NCBI GenBank assembly: GCA_907165135.1
Contig: OU015566.1
Span: forward strand, 4,714,501 to 4,778,500
DNA from: Oikopleura dioica
Lineage: Eukaryota > Chordata > Appendicularia > Copelata > Oikopleuridae
DNA length: 64,000 bases
Reading direction: 5' to 3'
Positions 12,201-23,739 of the stretch are shown piece after piece. The notes under the pieces were generated by a model, which was not told the origin of the DNA, did no database searches, and worked only from the letters and a program-made list of their open reading frames with translations. Every line of letters begins with the position of its first letter. Position 1 is the first letter of the stretch. The position numbers and the translations under genes were made by a program.

Positions 12201-13651
12201 AGACAGGTACTGCCATCTTCATTCTTTCTTACAGGTACATCCTCTCTTACTAGTCCCTCACCGCAATGGTCGTTATTTTCAAAGAGCATCCAGAGTTTGT
12301 CGAGTTCATCACGATTTCCGCCACGTCGCCCAGTTATTATCGAAATCCGTATTTAGTCGCAAAATTCATCGAACTCATTTTCAACCTCCACCCATCGTAA
12401 GAGCGCTCCTGCTTGTTTCATAACTTAATTTTCTCCAAAAGGCACAATACGGCGAACGACCCGATTTGTTTCAACGGAATTGTGCAGCATGAATTTTCGA
12501 AAAAGCGATTAGCTCCTGTTTTGATGAAGTTTTATTCCGATGTCGAGCAGACCGGCGCTTCCAGCGAGTTTTATGATAAATTCTCCATTAGACATCATAT
12601 TCAGGTGATTTCGAGAAGCAAAAATCATCTTATAGACTCCTTTTTTCAGGTGATTTTAATGACAATGTGGAAAGACCCGTACTACCAAGAGCAAATCGTC
12701 TCTATCGCCGAGTCCAGCCCCGAATTCGTCCGTCTAGTCAACATGCTCATCAACGATACGACATTCTTGCTCGACGAAGCGATTTGCAGCTTGAGAAAGA
12801 TCCACGAAATCCAGGAAGAGATGAAAAGCGCCGCCTGGGCGTCCATGGACGAAGAGCAAAAGAGCGAGAAAGAACGGACCCTAATGTCGGAAGAAAGACA
12901 AGTTACAAGTTATCTGACGCTGGCGACGAAGACGCTGCAGACTTTTGGCGAACTGACAAAGGTCATTCAGAAGCCGTTCTTGAAGCCGGAACTGGCCGAT
13001 CGACTGGTGGCAATGTTGAATATCAATTTGAAGCAGTTGTCTGGTGCAAAAGCAAGAGAGCTGAAAGTCGAAAACAAGCAGAAATACAACTGGAAACCCG
13101 AGCAAATGCTTTTTCTTCTCGCTGAACTGTATCTCAACTTACAAAGCGCATCGTTCATCGACTTTGTCGCCAAAGAAGAGCGCAGTTACTCGCCCGAACT
13201 CTTCACCGAAGCCGTCCAAACGATGACGAAAGTGATGAACATCACTCCTTCGTCACAGTTCACCCCAGAACGCATCGCCGAATGGGAAGAGTTTGCCAAA
13301 AGTTGCTCTTCGGCACTCGGAATTGCAGGAAGACGAGGAGGACTTTGAAGACGCGCCGGACGAGTACTTGGATCCGATTATGGGGACACTCATGGACGAT
13401 CCTGTTTTGCTGCCTTTGTCGGGAATGGTGATGGACAGGGGAAACATCATGCGACATTTGCTCAACACGGAAAGTGATCCGTTCAATAGGAAGCGTTTCA
13501 GAGAATATTAGAAAAAGGAAAAGTTTTGCTCTTGAAAGTATAATCTTTTCGAAACTCATGTTAAAGACAGCCAATGACCGCTGCAGATTTGCAGGATCAG
13601 CCTGAGCTGAAAGCAAAGATCGAAGAATACCGTGCCTCCAAGAAGAAATAG
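9297..13651 (+). CDS. UBE4: Ubiquitin conjugation factor E4 (UFD2/UBE4B-like)
   Basis: Joined exons give a UFD2-type E4 ligase: acidic N-terminus, [12 protein letters not shown] motif, helical Ufd2 core with [40 protein letters not shown] and [13 protein letters not shown], and a C-terminal U-box ([19 protein letters not shown]...DPFNRK). It extends ubiquitin chains on proteasome or Cdc48/p97 clients. The last intron (about 13493-13570) separates DPFNRK from [10 protein letters not shown]. Four single-base corrections are needed, at A/T runs 9406-9412, 11896-11899, 12048-12052 and 13298-13301. A 672-bp terminal-inverted-repeat element splits the exon after TVLYHHIC. Apart from these, conserved blocks are intact, which argues for a live gene in an error-bearing assembly; a decayed allele is the alternative. 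Confidence 0.85.
11110..11781. mobile_element. hAT-like non-autonomous element inside UBE4 exon
   Basis: Perfect 13-bp terminal inverted repeats CTGGGGTCGGCAA...TTGCCGACCCCAG, flanked by a perfect 8-bp duplication CTTTCATC (11102-11109 and 11782-11789). An 8-bp duplication is typical of hAT transposons. The subterminal regions are G-rich on the left (GGGTGGGTGGG) and C-rich on the right, so the ends can pair or form G-quadruplexes. No transposase is encoded. Removing the element and one duplication restores the UBE4 reading frame exactly. Confidence 0.9.
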
Positions 13652-13730
13652 ACCCTTCAACAGCAACTCACAGACATGTCAAAGTTATCACCTGCTTTAC
13701 CTTTTTCACAACTCCACCTTAATACACTTG

Positions 13731-13740
13731 GTTTTAAATA
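13731..13740 (+). terminator. Poly(A) signal for the UBE4 cluster
   Basis: TTTTAAATAAATAT follows the UBE4 stop and contains AATAAA. It is the first such signal after DNAJC25, fitting a shared 3' end for the three-gene cluster. The next gene is convergent, with its own AATAAA on the minus strand near 13770. Confidence 0.5.
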
Positions 13741-13791
13741 AATATTAATAATAAGTGCTACGATTGGTTTATTTCTATAATTATGCATACT

Positions 13792-16700
13792 TTAGGCTTC
13801 TTCAGACGCCCACAGATCCTTATCACTTTTCATGAACAGGTTGATATTGAGTCCAAAGTATTTATAGAGATCCGATCCAAGATTCGGATATGCTCCGGGC
13901 AGAGGAGCGACGGAGCAAACCACCCCGGGTTTTTTCTTGTTTGACCAGTCGGCAGCAGCGGGAAGGGTACTAGGATCGTAACCAAAGGCGATGCTAGCGG
14001 CGCGGCCCTGCTTGGACAAGAGCTTGAAACCGGGGCGAGAAACGAATGTGTAGATCTTTCCGTACTCGGAAGCTGCTGATTCTGATAGCGGAAGGGCGAT
14101 CTCATCCGTTTTGAGCAATTCCAGCATTGAAGGAGAAGAGGTTTCAAAAGGGCAAGCGACGAGGAGGGTGAACTGAAAGTTTTTTCGTGAATTTATAACA
14201 ATTGTCGCTAATTTTTACCTGCTCAACTCTCCAGCTGTTTTTCGTGATGACCATGTCTCCATAGTATTTATCGTTATACCACGGTTTGAGCTTGAGTTTA
14301 TGAACAGCAAAATTTTCATTTTCGGATGAATACAATTTTACGATTTTGTGCGCTTGAATCGGTGACCAGATCGGCATTTGAGCGTCTTTGAAGCTCACGC
14401 ACTTCGAATTTTTTAGATCAATGAAGAAAATTAACTCTTACTTTTAATTCTCTTGAGAAATCATTCAGGACGCATTTGTCGGAATCGCAGCTGCAAGAAG
14501 CCTTCGCGTAGTTGGAATTGATGTGTGAAAGAAAACCGTCACCGCAAATGACAACGAGTCGTTTTTCTGGAAGAATGATCTCTTCTCCTTGTTGATTGAA
14601 AGTGACATCTTCTTCTTTTTTCGGCTTGAGTCCTTTAGGAAAATTGCTGACGAGACAGCCCTCTGGACTTGAAATCATTGTTGTGGTTGTCATCGTTGTC
14701 GTCGTTGCGGAGTCAGTTGTTGTTTCTTCGCAGTCAAGTAGCTCGAATGCTTTTCCAGTGCAGACTTTTCCAGGGCATTTTCGAAAGCGAATTTGTTTGC
14801 CGTTGACGCATTCTTTCTCGGAGTCACTCCACTCTTCCCATTCAGAGTCTGCCTCAGGAGATTCCGAACACAACGCAAGAAGTTCGAATTTCTCCGGCTT
14901 CTCATAATCCTCTGATCGTAATTTATCAAAATCCATGAATTCATCAAGGAAATTTTTGCAATGAAAGAGCCCATCTTCCATCTCGTCTCCCGTGAAATGC
15001 ATCAGAACCGCGTGTTTGAACTGAGCAAAGTATCCATCTCGAAATTGGACAAAATTATAGAGCCCCAATTCTGGGGAAAATTGCGAATGGTCAGAATCCG
15101 CGATTGCGCTGTAGAAAGAAACAAAGTTGTTCGTAGAAGGGTCAGAGCAGTATTCGGGGATTTGGACGACTTTGATGTCCGAGCAAGAGTAGTCATAAGA
15201 TGCTAGATATAAAAATGATTCAAGAAAAGCAATTTCTACAAACGGCATGATCCGGAGCACTCCTTTTCTTCTTCCTCTTCATCTTCTTCCGTTTCATCGC
15301 ATGCATCTCCCGGGCATTCTCGTTTTCTTGAAATTTTGCCTTCAGACCCACACTCTGCATCACAAGTTGACCATTCTCCCCACTCAGACCAGCTGCAATA
15401 TGAGCCGCATTCCTGTTGCTCGTATGTGCTTTCCGCGCCTAGAAATTATTGTCGAAGGGGATATAGAGCTCACTCTACCATCGCATTGATCCGGATCCCA
15501 GTGGTCACATGATCGTTTTCGAATTTGAGTTCCGACTTCTCCGCATTCATCAAGATCCACATCCTCGCTTTCATCGTTGCTGCACGAACTCCACTCGCTC
15601 CAGGCTCCCATGTGTGGCTCGTAGACTTTTTCGCAAGTGTATCTTCAGCAAAAGAAATATTATCTATACTTGGAAAATCAACATACATGTTGTCGTACAT
15701 CCAGTTGTAGCCTTTTTCATTCGGAGATCCAAGAGCTGGGCATTCTCTGAAGCTCTTGACGTTCAATTTGTCAAGCCAATAAATTGTCTCTGCGTATTTG
15801 TTATGTTGAATCGTTCCCTAAAAAAATAAGGAATTGGAATATCAAGGAAATTACCTCAAGAAGATAATAGTTGCTCAAATGCTGAAAGTAAACAAGCGAC
15901 ATCTCCTCCGGAAAATAATATCCCCCAACGTGCCGCTGAGTACATGTGTAGGCCATCGCATCGTTCACCCAAGATTCAAACTCGCAAGCAATGACATTGT
16001 TCAAATTCGTCTCCATCACAACAGTTCGGCAGCAATCATCATCGCCAACTGAGGGATTCGGTTGGCACTCGTAGCCGTCTTGAAGATCCTTACAGATCTC
16101 GTCTTCTGTGCAATTGTGAGAATTCGACTCGCACTCGTTTTCTGGGATCGTGCAGAAGCCATCCTGGATGATAAAAAGAGGATCAAAAAAAATGGCGTAC
16201 CTTCATGAAATTTGGAGATTTACAAATGCACTCTCCCTGATCAAGTCTGTTCACACAGACTAAATTGCCAGCGCAGACTTCATCCGCGCAGAAATCAGTC
16301 GTGACTGGTTTGACCTTACATGCCACGGCATTTCCTCTATTCCAAACTGTTTGAGGCGGGCACCAATCTCCTCCCTCGATGTCTCCCTTAATATCGTCAA
16401 AATATCGCCAACCGTCAGAAATGTCTTCAGGTTGGGGTCCTTCGCCGACATACCAGGAGCCCGTTTCCATGACAAAATAGATCGACTTGAGATTCAAGAT
16501 GTTTCCGTCGTGGCAAATCCAGCTGTCAAAACCGCGGAATTCTGAGTCATAAACGCACTCTTGTTCATTGAAGAACATCGTTTTGCAACAGCCCATCGAA
16601 GTTGTCCCCCGACAGCTTCGCACGGGCTGAGTTCTCCATTTTCATCTTCTCCGTTCGGGCAATCGCGGAAATTATCACACAAGCGGTCAGTGAACACCGA

Positions 16701-17760
16701 GTGCGTCTTTCCAAGAATATCCGAGGAGGAACATGAGACGGTTTCTTTTTCAAGCGGAGCAGCGCAGTATTTACTGCTCACTTGAATTGCATCTGTTGTC
16801 GTCATTCTGACACCACCTAAAGAGGGATTTAAACAGGGATTTCTCAGAATTGAAAAAACTGACTGGAAAAAGTGACGCCGGTTTTCGTTGTCATTACTGG
16901 ATAATCAGACGAAATTGATCCACAGTAAGAACAGTATGTCATGACTGAAGATATGTCGATTTCATGACCAGTTTCGATCCAAGTATCTCGAGCGATTTTG
17001 CGGAAGTTGTGCGGCGAACTGGCGGCAGAAACGTCCACATTCAAGTAATCATCGCGATCGGGGCGATTGTGCTCGTGATGGACACCCAAAGCGTGCAAGA
17101 TCTCGTGCTGTACGGTCCTTTGTGATGTTCCAGCGCAACCCTCAGAGAGAGCGATAGCCTGCCATGTGCTTGGATATCCGAATCCGCCATCGTTGTAGAA
17201 TCCTTGCGCCACGCCAAGAGCGGAGAAACAACCCGACTGACCGATTTCAGATGCCTTGACGAAAATGATCCCGTTTGTCCATGAAGTATCTTCTCGGCGC
17301 ATTTCTTATTCAGGTTTACCACGAAATATAATATAATATAATATAATATAATATAATATAATATAATATAATATAATATAATATAATATAATATAATATA
17401 ATATCGTTTTTATTTTCAACCCTCTCCTAAACAACCCAAGTCCGGATTCATCTTCAACGCTCCATCCGCTATCTTATCCTTCTCGCTTTCTGACCAAGAG
17501 TTGGAAAAGCCAAAAGGAATGATATTTTGTCCATTCTCGTCGATGTTTTCCCACTGCCCAAAGATCGCGCTGATTCCTCTTCCGAGATCAGGATTGTCAA
17601 TATGATCGGCAGCGCGTTGAAATCCGGTCGTATCGATGCCATCTTCTTCAAATTGTCGGAGGGTAATCGGCGAGTAAAAATGTCGTTTCCGGAGAGCTTC
17701 GGGAGGGAAACCGTTTTCCCTGAATTCTTTTTCGAGGAAGCATGATTCTCCCTGGCTTCT
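13792..17760 (-). CDS. Modular astacin metalloprotease with LDLa-, EGF- and TSP1-like domains (5' end incomplete)
   Basis: Read on the minus strand. The upstream exon (about 17760-17415) encodes a pro-region and the start of the astacin domain (NGQNIIPFGF). It joins across an intron holding an AATAT microsatellite to the catalytic exon (about 17304-16866) with HEILHALGVHHEHNRPDRDDY, the zinc motif HExxHxxGxxHExxR, and the Met-turn SVMTY. Downstream are an LDLR class A-like module, two related CC(K/R)T modules, EGF-like segments (NECESNSHNC; DFCADEVCAG), and three TSP1-like repeats (GAWSEWSSC; CSWSEWGEWSTC; DSEWEEWSDSE). A Thr-rich linker leads to an unrecognised C-terminal domain ending FMKSDKDLWASEEA. 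The protein should be secreted and cleave matrix or precursor proteins. One base correction is needed near 16624-16626, and the signal-peptide exon was not found. Confidence 0.75.
17325..17404. repeat. (AATAT)n microsatellite
   Basis: About sixteen tandem copies of a 5-base AATAT/ATATT unit, lying inside an intron of the astacin gene just upstream of the catalytic exon. Confidence 0.95.
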
Positions 17761-17936
17761 TCATCTTCCCGCTTGCGATTCTCTTCCTTCCGGCTTCGGT
17801 TTCTCTGAACCCCCGAGGAGGAGAAAGCATTTTAGCGTCTTCATTGAACGATCTGAACGATCTCGAACTTCGAGCTCGTCTGTTCAAAAATGAATTGAAC
17901 AAGGCGCGCCCTGGCGAAAGTGATCAGAAGGGATGA
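17742..17936 (+). CDS. Possible small secreted peptide
   Basis: A single-exon 64-residue frame starting MILPGFFIFPLAILFLPAS, a convincing signal peptide, followed by a charged helical tail (LRARLFKNELNKARPGESDQ). An AATAAA lies about 80 bp after the stop. It sits head-to-head with the 5' side of the astacin gene and slightly overlaps its first recovered exon in antisense. No family is recognised; it could be a chance frame. Confidence 0.35.
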   Translation: MILPGFFIFPLAILFLPASVSLNPRGGESILASSLNDLNDLELRARLFKNELNKARPGESDQKG

Positions 17937-18291
17937 AATCCGGCACCGCGGATAAGCCCCACTAAACATGCCCATTCGCGAAATCAAGTACCTGTTTGAT
18001 CTCCAGCTGAATTAAATAAAAGAAATGATAGAAAATCGAGGACCAAAAGAAACTTAATAAATTCTTTGAAAAATATAAAAAACAATTTTCTTAATAAAAA
18101 AAAATTTTTAAAAAATGGAAAAACGGAGAATTTTTTTACAGGTTAAATTCCAAAGTGTCCAAACGATGACTAGTTACGTCAAATGCGCCTCGCAAAAAGT
18201 ACCTTCAGAAAATATTTGCAGCTGTGTTTATCAAGCTTTTATCCTTGCAAAATTTTGCTCTCAGAGCGAAAAAACAGCCTAGAGAATAAAA
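17937..18291. other. Short intergenic spacer
   Basis: AT-rich spacer. I see only an AATAAA near 18015 and no further coding, repeat or RNA signal before the next gene. Confidence 0.5.
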
Positions 18292-20760
<2,469 letters not shown>

Positions 20761-20891
20761 CTTTTGCCTGACAATGAATCTTCCCTCCTGACATATTTTT
20801 TATCATTAAAAATATTTATTAAAGAAAAGAAAAGCTCAAATTTCTCTTTCATCAGACAGAAAGCAGCCCTCAGAGAAAGATTTTTCTTCGA

Positions 20892-21377
20892 TTAGTTTTT
20901 GAAAAAGAAAAAGATAAGCAGAAGCAAAAGCGCGGAAAACGAGTTCATTTCTCCAGCGGAAGACTCGGTAGAATTCGCAGTGGTAGACTCTACACTGGAG
21001 CAGGGATCAATCTAAAATTCATGGTAAATCAATTTCTCTAAGTTTGAATGTACCAAAGTGCAGCCACTTGGTGCAGCATCTTGAAACGACTGAAAGGAAG
21101 CAGCCAATAGGGCGTCAGGTTGATCACAGTAGTCTTCCACAGCATCAACACTTGCTTGGATCGCTAGTTTTGCAGCATCACATAAACTCTTCAATAAATT
21201 CATGAAAAATGAGAAGCAGATATTTCAGATAATCAGTACCTCATTCACAGCGACAGAAACACTGGAAGCGCTAGCAGTGCTGGCAGTGGCTGTGGTTGTG
21301 GTTGAGGTTGTTCCGGCTACAGTTGAAGTTACAGTTGTTGTTGCCTCCTCGGGTGTAGCGGCTGTCGTCTCGCTCAT
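20892..21377 (-). CDS. Thr/Ser-rich protein with C-terminal membrane or GPI-anchor segment
   Basis: Minus-strand exons join in phase: the first starts at 21377 (MSETTAATPEEATTT..., a Thr/Ala-rich mucin-like stretch), the second begins SLCDAAKLAIQ and has paired cysteines, and the third runs IDPCSSVES to the stop at 20892. The last residues (LLLLLIFFFFKN) form a hydrophobic tail after a small-residue-rich stretch, as in GPI-anchored or single-pass proteins. I found no signal peptide, so an upstream exon may be missing. Family unknown. Confidence 0.55.
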
Positions 21378-21879
21378 CTTTTTCTCGCGTCGATTTTGAA
21401 GATATGGAATTCTTAGAGGTTCGGATCGCGTTGATTTTAAATAGGAATTTTAAGAAAACAAAATTTTAAGCTCCCTGGAATGAATTGAAATTAATCCTCT
21501 TGATCACGCCCGTCGCCTGAGCTATCATTATTCTCCTTGGATAGCTTTTTTTGACAGCATCTGGATTTGAAAAACGCTGTTTTGTCTAAATTTTTCCATG
21601 ATCCAACAATTTTCTTTTCAGTTTTTCACCTTTGAAGAAAAAGCCCCAGAAATCCGGGGCTGTATTTTCAATCAAAACAGACCAAGTGCCGGTTTGTTCA
21701 GTTTTGATTTGTTTGAACGGGGAACGGGACTCCTGATCCCTTTTCGCGAAAATCCGCAGGTGTTCGTGCACCTTGCATCAATTCCTGACATTGTCAAACT
21801 CTTTTTACGAAGCGGGCTTTGTTGCATGTTTTTTGACGTGTTGTGACGAAAAAACAGATCATTGGAAAAAAATTTTCAG
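21378..21879. other. Intergenic, no supported gene
   Basis: AT-rich with one plus-strand open stretch (21598-21846). It shows no domain or clear start and overlaps an equally open minus-strand frame, so I do not call it. Confidence 0.4.
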
Positions 21880-22280
21880 AAAAAATTCTTCGAAATTTTC
21901 GATTCGTCTCTAGAAGCATGCTTTATTTTCCTCCTAAGTTTGGTACTCCAGCCAGTTGCCAAAAAGCCCGAGCAAAGAAGAAGCTCCTTGCTCGGAGAAA
22001 CTTTCTCGATGCGAGAAAGTTTAAGCCCTTCCTTGAGCCCGTTCCAAGATCTCGAAGGCCAGAGAAGCTCCACTGTCGAGGTAAAAAATCCTCGCTGAGA
22101 AATGAAACTTACCGACAATTTTAGCTAAGACTGTCAAAATACGACTCTTCAGATGAATCACTTTTTGGGAAACGGCGAACGACCATTTCATTCGGTCAGA
22201 ATCAGTTGAAAGAATATGTGCCAGAAGTTGAGTACTTCTGCTGCTGCTTCAAGGATGAAGGAAAAGGGTTGAAAGAATGA
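21880..22280 (+). CDS. Unrecognised small protein (5' end missing)
   Basis: Two exons join across a 45-nt intron (donor after ...SSTVE, acceptor ACAATTTTAG). The first has a hydrophobic stretch (CFIFLLSLVLQPV) and a Ser-rich segment; the second reads LRLSKYDSSDESLFGKRRTTISFGQNQ and ends in a CCC cluster. RRTTISF loosely resembles a PP1-docking RVxF site, but that is speculative. No start codon was found. Confidence 0.35.
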
Positions 22281-22811
22281 AAATATATATAAGAAATATT
22301 TAAATATATTTTATTGTTAATAATTTGTTATAAAAGATTGAATAGAGAGGCCAACGTGAAGAAACCTCCAGGGTTGGAAATGAAGCAGTGTAGTAATGTA
22401 ACAATGTAGCAATCGCTACATTTTTGCTACATGCTGATGTAGCACGTGATAAATTATTACAATTATATTAATTCGAATGTTATTCTTCAGATAGAATCGG
22501 CGATGGAATAGTGTATTTTTTCTACGGACCTCAGAGAAGATCGATGTGATCCATAGCCTATGGACCATAGGTTCATATCAATCATTTGATATCATTATAC
22601 TTATCATTTTTTCTTGTTCATAAAATCAGAAATTTCATCTTAGATTCAAGACTGGTAATCAAGGAGCACGAGCAATTTTTAGACTCAACCTAGCTTCCTT
22701 TTTGGGAGTCCCAAACGAGCGGGTCAAGGAGTGTCTAGTTGAGTTTTTAAAATAATACGTGGGGACCACCGTAAAAATAAATTAACCGTCGACCATGCCA
22801 GATCTAGAATA
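22281..22811. other. Intergenic with short palindromes
   Basis: AT-rich. Contains small palindromes such as GTAGCAATCGCTAC, CATAGCCTATGG and CAATCATTTGATATCAT but no coding signal. Confidence 0.4.
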
Positions 22812-23060
22812 CGCTCGGTTAGAATACCAAATGGTATTCAAATACCAATTTTGGTATTCAAATACCAAAGTCGCCAAAGAATACTAATTTCGCCTACCAA
22901 AAAATGCGAGTGTGCGCTCCGCGCCTGTTCTATAGGAAGATCTAGATGTGATTCACCGGTTTTTCAAGGAAAAAAATTGTTTCCAGTAGAAAAAATTGGT
23001 ATTCGAATACCAATTTTTGGTATTTTTGGTAATTAAAATTTTTGGTATTCTAACCGAGCG
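22812..23060. mobile_element. Foldback MITE (CGCTCGGTTAGAATACC ends)
   Basis: Terminal inverted repeats CGCTCGGTTAGAATACC / GGTATTCTAACCGAGCG at 22812 and 23060. Subterminal regions are built from many copies of the motif TTGGTATT(C) in both orientations. Non-coding. Confidence 0.8.
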
Positions 23061-23280
23061 CCCCCGAGCCAGGGTTCGACCCCCTTAATCGAGAATGGTG
23101 ATTTCACATTGAAATCCTCATTCTCGATGAATGAAATTATGAATAAATTCTCATTTTGTTTAAAAAGGGAGAAAATGTGGTGCCACAAATTTTGAAGAAA
23201 AATTATGGTTATCATAACACTTCAAGTTCGAAAATTATTACAAAAAGACATATCAAATAACTTTTCTGCACAAAATCAAG

Positions 23281-23292
23281 TGGAATAATATT
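23281..23292. repeat. Target-site duplication, left (PLE)
   Basis: TGGAATAATATT, repeated exactly at 26457-26468 on the other side of the Penelope-like element. Confidence 0.85.
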
Positions 23293-23343
23293 CGTAGGGT
23301 TGACGGTTTTGATAAGTTTTCTGGATGTTTTTATTGATAGATC

Positions 23344-23369
23344 TTTCGGAGTTCAAGCTCCATCATCAG
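23344..23369 (-). ncRNA. Hammerhead-like core, inverted copy
   Basis: Minus-strand copy of the CTGATGA ... GAAA motif described at 23651, within the inverted 5' repeat. Confidence 0.4.
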
Positions 23370-23650
23370 TCAGGCACTATTAGACAGTTAACAAAAGTTT
23401 AAAATAGTCAGACTTACTCTCAGGAGAAAGCAAAGTTTCTAAAGAGAGAAGAGAGAAAGAGACCGGCGAAATAAGTTATCTAGAGAATAGTTGAGTTTTG
23501 GCGCTCGGAATTCTTTCTCCAAAACTCAACTATTCTCTAGATAACTTATTTCGCCGGTCTCTTTCTCTCTTCTCTCTTTAGAAACTTTGCTTTCTCCTGA
23601 GAGTAAGTCTGACTATTTTAAACTTTTGTTAACTGTCTAATAGTGCCTGA

Positions 23651-23676
23651 CTGATGATGGAGCTTGAACTCCGAAA
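23651..23676 (+). ncRNA. Candidate hammerhead ribozyme core (5' repeat)
   Basis: CTGATGA, then a short hairpin (GGAG/CTCC around CTTGAA), then GAAA, which is the conserved hammerhead core order. Hammerhead motifs are known in Penelope-like pLTRs. I could not confidently assign stems I and III or the NUH cleavage site, and a U is left unpaired at the base of stem II, so activity is unproven. Confidence 0.5.
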
Positions 23677-23739
23677 GATCTATCAATAAAAACATCCAGA
23701 AAACTTATCAAAACCGTCAACCCTACAGATATTTACAAA

